Below are positions 1 to 8,444 of a stretch of 64,000 nt of DNA, piece by piece. The stretch's first letter is position 1. Each line of letters opens with the position of its first letter. Under the pieces are notes generated by a model. That model was not told where the DNA came from. It did not search any database and saw nothing but the letters and a program-made list of their open reading frames with translations. The position numbers and the translations under genes are program-made. The stretch covers positions 41,080 through 105,079 of the forward strand of contig JAMPEU010000012.1 of the NCBI GenBank assembly GCA_023664865.1, written 5' to 3'. The stretch comes from Butyrivibrio sp. (GTDB taxonomy: Bacteria > Bacillota > Clostridia > Lachnospirales > Lachnospiraceae).

Positions 1-687
1 ACGGTGGGGGAATATAATGTTGAAATATCCGGAGGCGACCTTTATAATCAGGAAGCGCACGAGAGGGCGGCAAAGATGGCAAGCGCTTTAACAAAGCTGC
101 TTAGGAATGCCGGTGGAACAGCAAATATAATTGCATTCAGCAGTTCCGAATATCAAAAGTGGACGGAAGATGTATCCAGCATAATGAAATATTTTGGGAT
201 AGATACCTCAAAAGATTTTACCGTAAACGGTATGAAATACAGCAAAAATAAAAATGGATACTGGGAGTCGGCGGCAAAAACCGCAGCGCAAGACGCATAT
301 GAACGGCAGATTGCAGCAAACAAAACGTATGAGTTTGCTGATGAACGTATGAAAAAGAGGATTACCCATTTAAGCAATTACTATTTATCAACTGTTCCGG
401 AAAGCGTGAAAGAAGCATGGCAGGAAACGCTGGAAGAAACTGGAATTAATCCATTCCCAAATGGTTCTAGTACACTTGCGCAACTTGCGGTGGAACAGGA
501 TTTTATGACAGGCGGAGATGATAATATTTTCGGAAATACCATATCAAGCAGTCATAATGCAGTCAAGAAGATTTTGGATAGAATTGATAATCCATTGGGA
601 AAAGTTGATGACGACAGGGCGGCGTTTCTTCAGAGGGAAAAGGATTTTTATTCAGCATTTTTAGAGAAAATTGAAAGGAAAATGTAA
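1..687 (+). CDS. Hypothetical protein, 5' end probably outside the window
   Basis: The reading frame is open from the first base, so the true start is probably upstream of the window. A GTG at 4 would give 227 residues, but no ribosome binding site can be seen there. The protein is hydrophilic with no signal peptide or membrane segment. It has a mostly helical, charged C-terminal half and a short motif rich in Asn and Gly near residue 155. I do not recognise the family. It ends convergently with tmcAL, 54 bp away. Function unknown; the coding call rests on length and normal codon use. Confidence 0.6.
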   Translation, partial: TVGEYNVEISGGDLYNQEAHERAAKMASALTKLLRNAGGTANIIAFSSSEYQKWTEDVSSIMKYFGIDTSKDFTVNGMKYSKNKNGYWESAAKTAAQDAYERQIAANKTYEFADERMKKRITHLSNYYLSTVPESVKEAWQETLEETGINPFPNGSSTLAQLAVEQDFMTGGDDNIFGNTISSSHNAVKKILDRIDNPLGKVDDDRAAFLQREKDFYSAFLEKIERKM

Positions 688-741
688 TTATGGAAATCGT
701 AAACAATATAGCTTTCGGTGTCTATACAAATAAATTCCGTG

Positions 742-2004
742 TTATACAATGACTATCTGCCTTGTATACTCATTCAGTAAAGGCATGTGAAACTTAGAGC
801 ATATCGCAGATGAATATATGTGATTTGCCTGAATATCCTGTGCAAGCATTTTTTTGCCATTGCCAGAGTCTATATAGAGGCTCGCATCGGCAAGTTTGGA
901 GATAAGCGGGATGGAAGTATTTTCTTTTATGGCGGATAGAAGAGCGGAAGCTTCTTTCCTAAAACCGACGATTCTGGCATAATAAACATAATCTTCTGTG
1001 CAGAAGATATCCATATCAGATTGATAAATGCCTAACAGGATATGGAGCAGGTTTCTTGCAGTCCTTGCAGCGGTTATGTTGCGCGTCTTAAGGCTTTTGC
1101 ATAATGAAGCATAATCCGTGCATGAATAGATAAGGTTCTTAAGCCTGTCGGAAAACGCTTCGTCTACATCGAAGTAGCGGCTATATCCGTTTCCTTCTTC
1201 CTGTATGAGCTTATATAACAGCATCGGGAAAAAATCTTCCATAAGTACAGGAAAAGCCTTTGAATAATTTTCCTTCATAAGTTTATATACGTCAGTCGGA
1301 AGCTGTTCTTTTACAGCGTCTAAATCTTTAGCCTTAGCGATTGCTGCCCTTATGGCAAGGGCGGAACTCAGTGGACCACATAAAGCATCATCATTATAGC
1401 CTGTGCCTTTACGCGCAAGCGTATATGGCATGATTTTGCTACCGCGTTTCGCAAGTGCCTTCATATATTCGATACCAAGTATATTATTTGGGGCTTGAAG
1501 AAGTTTAAGCGATGGCTCAAGCTGTGCTTCAGGCTGCGATTCAAGTTGTGGTGGGATTGAGTCAAGCGCGGAGGCTAAAGCATGGGGGTAAGCCTGTCCG
1601 GCTTTCATATTCTGCTTAAGCCTGTCTTTAAATTCATCATTTTCAGACATAAGCGCATTGGAGATGGCGGATAATGTCTTTATATCACCACATTCGCTTC
1701 CGAAGCATAGACAGTCAATGATGCCAAGCTTATCAAGCGTCGCCACAGCGCCGGAGGCAAAGTATTCCGCGCTGCCTGTCGCATAGTGGACAGGCAGCTC
1801 TATTATAAGGTCTGCGCCACACATAAGCGCTGAATGTATGCGTAGCGATTTGTCCATTATTGCGGGGATGCCGCGCTGGGTGAAATTGCCGCTCATTACG
1901 ACTATGCAGTAATCGGCTCCTGTCATTTCCTTTGCCTGCGTTATATGATATTCATGTCCGTTGTGAAAAGGATTATATTCCGCAATAATGCCAACCGTCT
2001 TCAT
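742..2004 (-). CDS. tmcAL: tRNA(Met) cytidine acetate ligase (TmcAL, YlbM/DUF795 family)
   Basis: TmcAL uses acetate and ATP to form N4-acetylcytidine at the wobble position of elongator tRNA-Met. The N-terminus carries the nucleotidyltransferase signature GIIAEYNPFHNGH, with the HxGH-type motif H14-N-G-H17. Conserved blocks follow: SGNFTQRG around residue 40 and the ELP motif near 70. The length of 420 residues matches the family (about 400-420). The ATG at 2004 follows an AGGAAAGAAG-like site on the minus strand. The gene stands alone on this strand and reads toward the first gene of the window. Identification is firm by motif and length. Confidence 0.93.
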   Translation of the reverse strand: MKTVGIIAEYNPFHNGHEYHITQAKEMTGADYCIVVMSGNFTQRGIPAIMDKSLRIHSALMCGADLIIELPVHYATGSAEYFASGAVATLDKLGIIDCLCFGSECGDIKTLSAISNALMSENDEFKDRLKQNMKAGQAYPHALASALDSIPPQLESQPEAQLEPSLKLLQAPNNILGIEYMKALAKRGSKIMPYTLARKGTGYNDDALCGPLSSALAIRAAIAKAKDLDAVKEQLPTDVYKLMKENYSKAFPVLMEDFFPMLLYKLIQEEGNGYSRYFDVDEAFSDRLKNLIYSCTDYASLCKSLKTRNITAARTARNLLHILLGIYQSDMDIFCTEDYVYYARIVGFRKEASALLSAIKENTSIPLISKLADASLYIDSGNGKKMLAQDIQANHIYSSAICSKFHMPLLNEYTRQIVIV

Positions 2005-2183
2005 ATGATATTTTCTTCTTTCCTGATTAAATTATAACTTGTGTGATAATTCGTGTTTTCTGGTTTTAAGTGTATCATGAAAACGGAATTATAAAAAGAG
2101 AAAAAATAGGAACTCAAACAGAATCATGGGTTGATAAAGGACAATGTTATGAGATATAATAAAATTAAAGGTGGTGATTTAAT

Positions 2184-2744
2184 ATGACATCAATAGAACA
2201 AGGCTGTATTAATATTTGGATAGATGAAATAGTTCCATGTTTAAAGGATACACAGACAGGTGAAATTAAGGAAACGGTGGTATTTAAAATAGAGAGCAGG
2301 ACATATTTAAAGAAATTTCAGGAAAGTAATGGCTGGCATATTAACTGGAATGAAATTCCATTAAATGTTGAAGTATACGCATTGGCATTGAAGGATGACA
2401 ATACAGTTCAGGGATTAGTTGGAATTAAAAATGATAGAGATTCTCATGCGGCATATCTTCACTGGGCATGTACTGCTCCACATAACAATAAGCATGATTA
2501 TGGAGAGCAAAAGTATATAGGTGTTGGCGGACATCTCTTTGCGATAGCAGCAGATAAATCTATTGAGTGGGGATATGAAGGGGCTACACATGGATTTGCT
2601 GCAAATGAAGAACTATTGAAGCATTATATAGATGTTTTTCATGCAGAATATTTGGGAATGCTTCATCAGTATCAATTTTTTATTGATGAAGAACAGGCAA
2701 AAAAATTACTGGAGGTGTATAATTATGAATGGAATGAAGCCTAA
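2184..2744 (+). CDS. GNAT-like acetyltransferase-fold protein
   Basis: This 186-residue protein starts at an ATG after a good GGTGGTGA site. Its pattern is a beta strand (VEVYALALKDD) followed by a segment with conserved Gly residues (YIGVGGHLFAIAADKS) and an aromatic C-terminus. That resembles a small GNAT-type acyltransferase fold, although the acetyl-CoA pyrophosphate loop is not canonical. It overlaps the next small gene by 20 bp, so the two are probably translationally coupled. The stretch from 2.0 to 4.4 kb is visibly more AT-rich than its surroundings, suggesting acquisition. The fold assignment is inference; the coding call is firm. Confidence 0.75.
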   Translation: MTSIEQGCINIWIDEIVPCLKDTQTGEIKETVVFKIESRTYLKKFQESNGWHINWNEIPLNVEVYALALKDDNTVQGLVGIKNDRDSHAAYLHWACTAPHNNKHDYGEQKYIGVGGHLFAIAADKSIEWGYEGATHGFAANEELLKHYIDVFHAEYLGMLHQYQFFIDEEQAKKLLEVYNYEWNEA

Positions 2745-2913
2745 ATTTATGGAAAATCTGGTTATTGCTCCAAGTTACTATGAGCAACCTGATCCATATA
2801 CTAATGCGCCATCTTGTCATGTGAATTTGCTTGAACTCTCAAGATATGCAAAGCAATGTGGAAAAAAGCTGGTTGAACTGACGAAGGAAGAAGTGGGGAA
2901 GTTTTCAATTTGA
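2725..2913 (+). CDS. Small conserved protein paired with the GNAT-like gene (62 aa)
   Basis: I place the start at the ATG at 2725 because it is preceded by GGAGGTG at 2711; an upstream in-frame ATG at 2632 lies inside the preceding gene and has no such site. The 62-residue product starts MNGMKPKFMENL and contains a Tyr/Pro-rich stretch (SYYEQPDPYTN) and a charged helical C-terminus. I remember similar small proteins next to the same GNAT-like gene in Lachnospiraceae but know no function. It overlaps the upstream gene by 20 bp. Immediately downstream (13 bp) comes the truncated BlaI-like reading frame. Confidence 0.7.
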   Translation: MNGMKPKFMENLVIAPSYYEQPDPYTNAPSCHVNLLELSRYAKQCGKKLVELTKEEVGKFSI

Positions 2914-2926
2914 GGTGAAGTATTTT

Positions 2927-3094
2927 ATGCCAATATATTCACGAGAGAAGAGAGGGCTGACTGCATTTAACAAAGTAGTTGATAAATACTATGATGGGCA
3001 TTGGCAACAGGCGGTATTAAGTTTTGCTGAAAATGAAAGAATCACACAAGAAGAATTAGAAAGTTTAATAGACTACATTAAAAACCATAAGTAA
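2927..3094 (+). pseudogene. C-terminal stub of a BlaI/MecI/CopY-type repressor
   Basis: This 55-residue frame begins MPIYSREKRGLTAFNKVVDK and continues with YYDG, VLSFAENE and EELESLIDY. These are the hallmark C-terminal dimerisation blocks of BlaI/MecI repressors (a helix, then a Phe-rich SFxENE segment and a final helix). The N-terminal winged-helix DNA-binding domain of about 70 residues is absent. The in-frame sequence upstream belongs to the preceding small gene's region, not to a repressor. The stub ends 20 bp before a BlaR1-like gene, which is the normal blaI-blaR1 order. It starts after GAGGTGAAG, so a short protein could still be made. A broken repressor is the simplest reading. Confidence 0.65.
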
Positions 3095-3114
3095 AATATT
3101 TAAGGGGGAGCCAT

Positions 3115-4425
3115 ATGTCCGAAGCATTGTGGAATATAATTGGAGTTACTTTAATAGGAAGTATTCTTCTTTTTATTCGTAACATGAATGGCGATAAAAT
3201 ACATCCGCAAATAGTGACGGCTTATTGGATTGTATTTTTTGTTATTTCATTATTTCCGCTGCATATGGCTGCCCAATTAGGAGCTGCCATCAAAGATGTC
3301 AATTACATAAGTGAGGCGACAAGCATATCCGGCAGCAGGCATAATGAATATTTAGAATTGGCAGCCATCTTAGATAATCAGAATAATTCAAGCATATTGC
3401 ATAAAACCGAAGTGAAAAATCTGTTTGCCACATCTTGTTTGATTATATGGACAGTTGGATTCATATTAAACGTTGTAATAAAAACATTAAAAAATGTAAG
3501 AGTTAGAAATAAAATCAAAGAAAATTGCATAGGTATTCATTCAAGCATTTCAATAGGGAAGAAAAACAATATTAATGTAATCATTACAGAGGATATAGGT
3601 CCAATGGTGTATGGGATAAGACCTGCTATTTATGTGCCAAAGGAATTTATGGATAATGACATATTAAATAGTATTTTGGCACACGAAAAAAACCATATCA
3701 TTAGAAAACACCATTTGTTGTTATTATTGATTGATGCAACAAGCTGTGTATATTGGTTTCTTCCGTATTATGAAAAAATTTTCATGAAAGCGTTACGAGA
3801 GGATATGGAATATAGATGTGATTATGAAGTGATAAAGAATACAGGTATAAATCCTAAAGAATATGCATTACATTACGCAATTGTGAATGGATACCAATCG
3901 GGACTTAACTTTACTTTAAATTTTAGTAAGAAACAGGCTGTGAAAAGAATTAACCGAGTTCTTGATTTCAAGATGGACATAAAAAAGTCAGTAGGTATGT
4001 CATTCATATTGGGTATAACAGTTGTTGTCTGTATAATATTGATTACAAATGTTTATTTGATGCCGGATATTAATGGATTTACTAAATGGGAAATTAAACA
4101 GGCAAAAGAAACTGTTGTTAAAATGATAAATGCAGCAAATAAAGGAGATGAACAACGTGTCTTTCGTTATATTGATGAATCAGGACCGCTAAGCAATGTG
4201 ACGGATTTTACAGATATGCAATACGACTTGTATTATATTGATTATTTTCCAAGCACATCAAGTTATTATGAAAAAAAATACAGAGAACAGTATCAGTTAC
4301 AGGCAAATGAAATAATTCATTTGGAAGGAATATTTAAAATAAAAGGGAATGAGGTGATATGGGGATATACACTTATATTTGATGAAACAGACGGCACTTG
4401 GAAACTATATGACTGGGGACAATAA
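3115..4425 (+). CDS. BlaR1-like M56 family membrane metallopeptidase
   Basis: M56 proteins are membrane-embedded zinc proteases that sense an external signal and inactivate a BlaI-type repressor. Here the zinc site is HEKNH at residues 190-194, followed by a downstream EYRCD segment (about 232-236) that matches the third-ligand region. Hydrophobic segments lie near residues 5-20, 34-52, 105-123 and 293-313. The 120-residue tail after the last segment does not look like the penicillin-binding domain of BlaR1, so the signal sensed is unknown. RBS is AAGGGGGAG. It follows the BlaI stub directly, so its normal substrate may be missing locally. The gene is AT-rich. Confidence 0.85.
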   Translation: MSEALWNIIGVTLIGSILLFIRNMNGDKIHPQIVTAYWIVFFVISLFPLHMAAQLGAAIKDVNYISEATSISGSRHNEYLELAAILDNQNNSSILHKTEVKNLFATSCLIIWTVGFILNVVIKTLKNVRVRNKIKENCIGIHSSISIGKKNNINVIITEDIGPMVYGIRPAIYVPKEFMDNDILNSILAHEKNHIIRKHHLLLLLIDATSCVYWFLPYYEKIFMKALREDMEYRCDYEVIKNTGINPKEYALHYAIVNGYQSGLNFTLNFSKKQAVKRINRVLDFKMDIKKSVGMSFILGITVVVCIILITNVYLMPDINGFTKWEIKQAKETVVKMINAANKGDEQRVFRYIDESGPLSNVTDFTDMQYDLYYIDYFPSTSSYYEKKYREQYQLQANEIIHLEGIFKIKGNEVIWGYTLIFDETDGTWKLYDWGQ

Positions 4426-4460
4426 AGTTATTCAAAAGTTATTCATTTAAAAAATAATAG

Positions 4461-4488
4461 TTGACTCATATCCAGATTGTGGTATAAT
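4461..4488 (+). promoter_or_regulatory. Sigma-A-type promoter of rpsU
   Basis: TTGACT at 4461-4466 and TATAAT at 4483-4488 are separated by 16 bp, a near-consensus housekeeping promoter. It lies about 95 bp upstream of the rpsU start codon, leaving a leader of about 88 nt. Confidence 0.75.
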
Positions 4489-4582
4489 TTATATTGTGTG
4501 TAGATACACTATGTGGGTATGCGCATAAATAACCCAATCAGTCGAGTTGCTTATTAGGGACTGAAGGGAGGTCAGGTGCGGA

Positions 4583-4759
4583 ATGTCAAACGTAATCGTT
4601 AAAGAAAACGAGACTTTGGATAGTGCATTACGTCGTTTTAAAAGAAGCTGCGCGAAAGCAGGAATTCAGCAGGAAATTCGTAAGAGAGAGCATTACGAGA
4701 AACCGAGCGTAAGACGTAAGAAGAAATCTGAAGCAGCAAGAAAGCGCAAATACAATTAG
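4583..4759 (+). CDS. rpsU: 30S ribosomal protein S21
   Basis: The 58-residue product begins [20 protein letters not shown] and ends in the very basic tail [15 protein letters not shown], which is diagnostic of bacterial S21. S21 binds the 30S platform near the anti-Shine-Dalgarno region and aids initiation. The start ATG follows GGGAGGTCAGG. The gene has its own promoter (4461-4488) and is closed by an intrinsic terminator, so it is monocistronic. Confidence 0.97.
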   Translation: MSNVIVKENETLDSALRRFKRSCAKAGIQQEIRKREHYEKPSVRRKKKSEAARKRKYN

Positions 4760-4766
4760 TGAAGAG

Positions 4767-4802
4767 CAAATCCCTGATTTTTGTCAGGGATTTTGTTTTT
4801 TT
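4767..4802 (+). terminator. Rho-independent terminator after rpsU
   Basis: A hairpin pairs AATCCCTGA with TCAGGGATT across a TTTTTG loop and is followed by TTGTTTTTTT. It starts 8 bp after the rpsU stop codon. Confidence 0.88.
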
Positions 4803-4875
4803 ACATAACATAGTCATAAACATTTCACCTGCGGTAATATTTATATTATAGAGAAATATGCGGGAGAGATGAATT

Positions 4876-6051
4876 TTGAAAAAAAGAAGAAGTATTTATG
4901 CGTTGCTTATGATAATATGTCTATGCGTCAATATGTGTCTATACATACCTATGAAGGCTTACGCGGCTCCGGACGTAACAACGCCGTCCTACATCGTGAT
5001 GGAGGCGTCTACGGGGCAGGTTATCTGCGAACAGGACGCCAATACGAAGAGAAGTCCGGCAAGCATTACTAAGATAATGACGCTGCTCATTATATTCGAG
5101 CATTTAAAGAGCGGAAGAATCCATCTTGAGGATAAGATAACGACAAGTTCATATGCTAAGTCTATGGGCGGTTCACAGGTGTATCTCGACGAGGGTGAAA
5201 CCCAGACTTTGGATACCATGATTAAGTGCATCGCGGTAGCTTCCGGCAATGACGCCAGCGTGGCTGTGGCGGAATACATAGCGGGGAGCGAGAGCGAGTT
5301 CGTGAAGCTTATGAACGATAAGGCGGAAAGCCTGGGGATGCAGAATACCAATTTCGAGGACTGCTGCGGGCTGACCGATTCCGACAATCACTATACTTCC
5401 GCTAAAGACGTAGCGATTATGTCAAGGGAACTGATAACCAAGTATCCGGAAGTCTTAGATTATACGGGCATCTGGATGGAAGATATCGAACACAGGACTG
5501 CCAACGGCACATCTACTTTTACGCTTGCCAGCACCAATAAGCTGTTAAAGCGTTATGAATGGGCGACGGGGTTAAAGACGGGTTCGACTTCCAAGGCGTT
5601 GTACTGTCTGTCGGCGACCGCCAACAGAGACGGCATGGAGCTTATCGCGGTAGTTATGGCGGCTCCGGATAAGGACACCAGATTTGCCGATGCCATAACG
5701 CTGTTAAATTACGGTTACAGTGTCAGCAAGATGTATAAAGATGAAAATAAAGATGTCCTTCCGGCTCAGAAGATACACGGCGGAGTAGAGGACGATGTCC
5801 CCCTTGCATATGCGGGAGAGTTTCATTATCTGGATACGGCGGGCAGCAACCTGAATGATATAGAGAAGGAGATAAGTCTTCCTCAAATAGTGGAAGCGCC
5901 AGTTGCGCAGGGCGACGCTATAGGCGAGGCTGTATATAAATTGGACGGAAAGCGCATAGGAAGCGTGTCAATCGTCGCTGCCGAGTCCGTGGAGAAAGCA
6001 GGATATCTGCATTATCTGCATAAACTCTGGCTCAAATATCTTGTTTCTTGA
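4876..6051 (+). CDS. D-Ala-D-Ala carboxypeptidase (DacF-like, S11 family)
   Basis: This penicillin-binding protein trims the terminal D-Ala of peptidoglycan stem peptides outside the membrane. The catalytic motifs are all present: SITK at 63-66, SGN at 124-126 and KTG at 235-237. An N-terminal signal peptide runs to about residue 30 (AYA/AP). The beta-rich C-terminal domain and a membrane-proximal helix follow, giving 391 residues. I chose TTG at 4876 because GGGAGAG lies 8 bp before it; the ATG at 4869 is out of frame. A second S11 gene lies at 8445, on the other side of scpAB. Confidence 0.9.
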   Translation: MKKRRSIYALLMIICLCVNMCLYIPMKAYAAPDVTTPSYIVMEASTGQVICEQDANTKRSPASITKIMTLLIIFEHLKSGRIHLEDKITTSSYAKSMGGSQVYLDEGETQTLDTMIKCIAVASGNDASVAVAEYIAGSESEFVKLMNDKAESLGMQNTNFEDCCGLTDSDNHYTSAKDVAIMSRELITKYPEVLDYTGIWMEDIEHRTANGTSTFTLASTNKLLKRYEWATGLKTGSTSKALYCLSATANRDGMELIAVVMAAPDKDTRFADAITLLNYGYSVSKMYKDENKDVLPAQKIHGGVEDDVPLAYAGEFHYLDTAGSNLNDIEKEISLPQIVEAPVAQGDAIGEAVYKLDGKRIGSVSIVAAESVEKAGYLHYLHKLWLKYLVS

Positions 6052-6110
6052 GAATGCTTGCAGTTTCATTATTAAATATGATATACTTTATGAGTTGTAT
6101 TTTATCACAT

Positions 6111-6135
6111 AGAAAATTGCTCCGCAATTTTCTTG
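6111..6135 (+). terminator. Short hairpin, possible weak terminator
   Basis: AGAAAATTGC and GCAATTTTCT form a perfect 10 bp stem with a TCC loop, followed by only TGT. It lies between the carboxypeptidase and the phosphoesterase and could act as a weak or bidirectional terminator, or as an RNA stabiliser. Confidence 0.4.
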
Positions 6136-6154
6136 TAGGACATGGAGAAAATGA

Positions 6155-7009
6155 ATGTTAAATTCCATATTGATTGCACTCGGACTTCTCATATGCTTTT
6201 TTTTAGTAGTTATGGCTATTGACTGTAACCGCTTTATAACAGTAAACTATGAGCTTAAGTCAAAGAAGATAGCAAAAGCGTGTACTTTCGTGCTTTTATC
6301 AGACTTACATAATAAGTCGTTTGGAAAAGACAATGAGAGATTGATTAAAAAAATTAATGAGATTGCTCCTGATGCAGTTCTGGCTGCAGGAGACATGCTG
6401 ACTTCCGCTAAAGGTGAGAAGTATGTCACAGCAGTCAGGCTGATGGAGCAGCTTGGCGCAAAATATCCGATATATTACGGAATGGGAAACCATGAGCATC
6501 GTATGAGCCTGAATCATGAGTATTACGGCAATTCATATGAAATCTATGAGAAGGCGCTATATAACGCAGGGATAGAGCCGCTTATAAATGAGAGTGTGGA
6601 TATGCCGTCTTTCAACATAAACATATGCGGGCTGATGATAGACAGATGCTATTACAGCAAATTCCATAAATACCCCATGCAGGAGAATTATTTAAGGGAT
6701 ACAATAGGACAGGCTAAGAGCGATAAATTCCAGATTTTGATAGCCCATAATCCGGATTATTTTGAAGAGTATGCCAAGTGGGGGGCGGATCTGACTGTCT
6801 CCGGGCATGTACACGGAGGACTTATGCGGCTGCCGGTTATCGGCGGAGTGGTATCGCCGAGGCTGACGCTTTTCCCCCAATATGACGGCGGCATGTTTGA
6901 AAAAGATAACAGAGTTATGATTTTAAGCCGTGGGCTTGCGACGCATACACTGCCGATAAGGATATTCAATCCGGGGGAGCTGGTAGTGATTCATTTAAGC
7001 CCGATTTAA
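6155..7009 (+). CDS. Metallophosphoesterase, YkuE/calcineurin-like
   Basis: The protein has the full dinuclear-metal phosphoesterase signature: DLH (D50, H52), GDM (D80), GNHE (N112, H113), H198 and GHVHGG (H218, H220). An N-terminal hydrophobic segment (residues 3-22) would anchor it to the membrane with the catalytic domain outside, as in YkuE-type enzymes. Length (284) fits. The substrate cannot be read from sequence. It lies 19 bp upstream of scpA and may be cotranscribed with scpAB. RBS GGAGAAA precedes the ATG. Confidence 0.87.
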   Translation: MLNSILIALGLLICFFLVVMAIDCNRFITVNYELKSKKIAKACTFVLLSDLHNKSFGKDNERLIKKINEIAPDAVLAAGDMLTSAKGEKYVTAVRLMEQLGAKYPIYYGMGNHEHRMSLNHEYYGNSYEIYEKALYNAGIEPLINESVDMPSFNINICGLMIDRCYYSKFHKYPMQENYLRDTIGQAKSDKFQILIAHNPDYFEEYAKWGADLTVSGHVHGGLMRLPVIGGVVSPRLTLFPQYDGGMFEKDNRVMILSRGLATHTLPIRIFNPGELVVIHLSPI

Positions 7010-7028
7010 GATAAAAGGTGGACAGGTT

Positions 7029-7781
7029 ATGGCGATTTCCGTTAAGCTGGAGGTTTTTGAGGGACCTTTGGATTTGTTATTACATTTAATAGATAAGAAT
7101 AAAGTGGACATTTACGATATCCCTATCGTAGAGATTACCGAGCAGTATCTTGACTACATCAGGCAGATGGAGACTGAGGATATGAATGTCATGAGTGAAT
7201 TTCTCGTGATGGCGGCGACTCTTATTGATATAAAATGCCGCATGCTTTTGCCAAGAGAGGTAAACGAAGAGGGAGAAGAGGAAGATCCGAGGACGGAGCT
7301 GGTAGAGCAGTTATTGGAATACAAGATGTGCAAATATATGTCCTATGAACTAAGAGACAGAATGATTGAGGCTGAGAAAAGCCTTTATAAGAAACCGACG
7401 CTGCCTAAGGAAGTGAGCGACTACAAACAGCCGGTTGATTACGAAGAACTCATAGGGGATATGACGCTGGCAAAACTGCATGAGATTTTCAAATATGTGA
7501 TAAAAAGGCAGGAAGATAAAATCGATCCCGTGAGAAGCACCTTCGGCAAAATCGAAAAAGACGAAATCGACATGGACGCAAAGACCGTGTATATAGAGGA
7601 CTACATAAAGAGCCATAAGACATTTAGTTTTAAGAAACTGTTAGAGAAACAGCACAGCAAGATGGAAGTTATCGTCACATTTCTGGTTATTCTGGAAATG
7701 ATGAAAATAGGGAAAATCGGCATTAAGCAGGAAGATATTTTTGCGGATATTATCATAACGTCGAATGAGCAGTCCGCTTAA
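7029..7781 (+). CDS. scpA: Segregation and condensation protein A
   Basis: ScpA is the kleisin subunit that bridges the two SMC heads in the bacterial condensin. The N-terminal block LEVFEGPLDLLLHLIDKNK is diagnostic, and a winged-helix C-terminal domain ends near residue 245. Length (250) matches. It is followed 23 bp later by scpB, the usual pair. RBS AAGGTGG precedes the ATG. Confidence 0.96.
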   Translation: MAISVKLEVFEGPLDLLLHLIDKNKVDIYDIPIVEITEQYLDYIRQMETEDMNVMSEFLVMAATLIDIKCRMLLPREVNEEGEEEDPRTELVEQLLEYKMCKYMSYELRDRMIEAEKSLYKKPTLPKEVSDYKQPVDYEELIGDMTLAKLHEIFKYVIKRQEDKIDPVRSTFGKIEKDEIDMDAKTVYIEDYIKSHKTFSFKKLLEKQHSKMEVIVTFLVILEMMKIGKIGIKQEDIFADIIITSNEQSA

Positions 7782-7804
7782 GGAAAAGGAGTACATATAT
7801 CGGA

Positions 7805-8374
7805 ATGGAAAGACAAAAGGCGAAATCAGTAATAGAGGCAATACTTTTTACGATGGGGGATTCCGTTGAAATTGAAAGACTTGCCGAGGTTATAGAGGAA
7901 GATGTTAAGACAACGGGCGAAATTCTTAGCGAAATGGCGGAAGAATATAAGAAAGAAGAGCGGGGAATCGAATTGACCACTCTGGACAATGCTGTGCAGT
8001 TATGCACGAAGGGCGAGCTTTACGAGTATCTGATAAAAATCGCTAAGACGCCGAAAAAATATGTTCTCACGGATACCTTGCTTGAGACGCTCTCAATTAT
8101 CGCCTATAAGCAGCCGGTGACAAGGCTGGAAATCGAGAAGGTGCGCGGGGTTAGCTGTGACCATGCGGTAAACAGGCTGATTGAGTTTGATTTGATTGCC
8201 GAGGTGGGCAGGCTTGACGCTCCGGGACGGCCGCTTTTATTTGGAACTACGGAGCAGTTTTTGCGCAGTTTCGGGGTTAAGTCGCTCGATGATTTGCCGG
8301 AGATTAATCCGGTCCAGATGGAGGAGTTTAAACTGCAGGCGGAATCGGAAGTGCAGCTGCAGTTAGATATATAA
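7805..8374 (+). CDS. scpB: Segregation and condensation protein B
   Basis: ScpB dimers bind ScpA within the SMC-ScpAB complex and stabilise its ring. Conserved tandem winged-helix features are visible, including ETLSIIAYKQPVTRLEIEKV and the VGRLDAPGRPLLFGTT segment near residue 150. Length (189) is normal. The gene is downstream of scpA with a short gap, forming one transcriptional unit. Confidence 0.95.
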   Translation: MERQKAKSVIEAILFTMGDSVEIERLAEVIEEDVKTTGEILSEMAEEYKKEERGIELTTLDNAVQLCTKGELYEYLIKIAKTPKKYVLTDTLLETLSIIAYKQPVTRLEIEKVRGVSCDHAVNRLIEFDLIAEVGRLDAPGRPLLFGTTEQFLRSFGVKSLDDLPEINPVQMEEFKLQAESEVQLQLDI

Positions 8375-8444
8375 TTACTGTTTTTGTTATCACGGCTGTT
8401 TTCAAAGCATATACATTAACAATGAAAAAGACGCGGGTTAATTT

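Noticed and set aside
4869-5072. Reading frame overlapping the start of the first carboxypeptidase
   Set aside because: It lies in another frame of a gene with complete SxxK, SGN and KTG motifs; the peptide has no family pattern.
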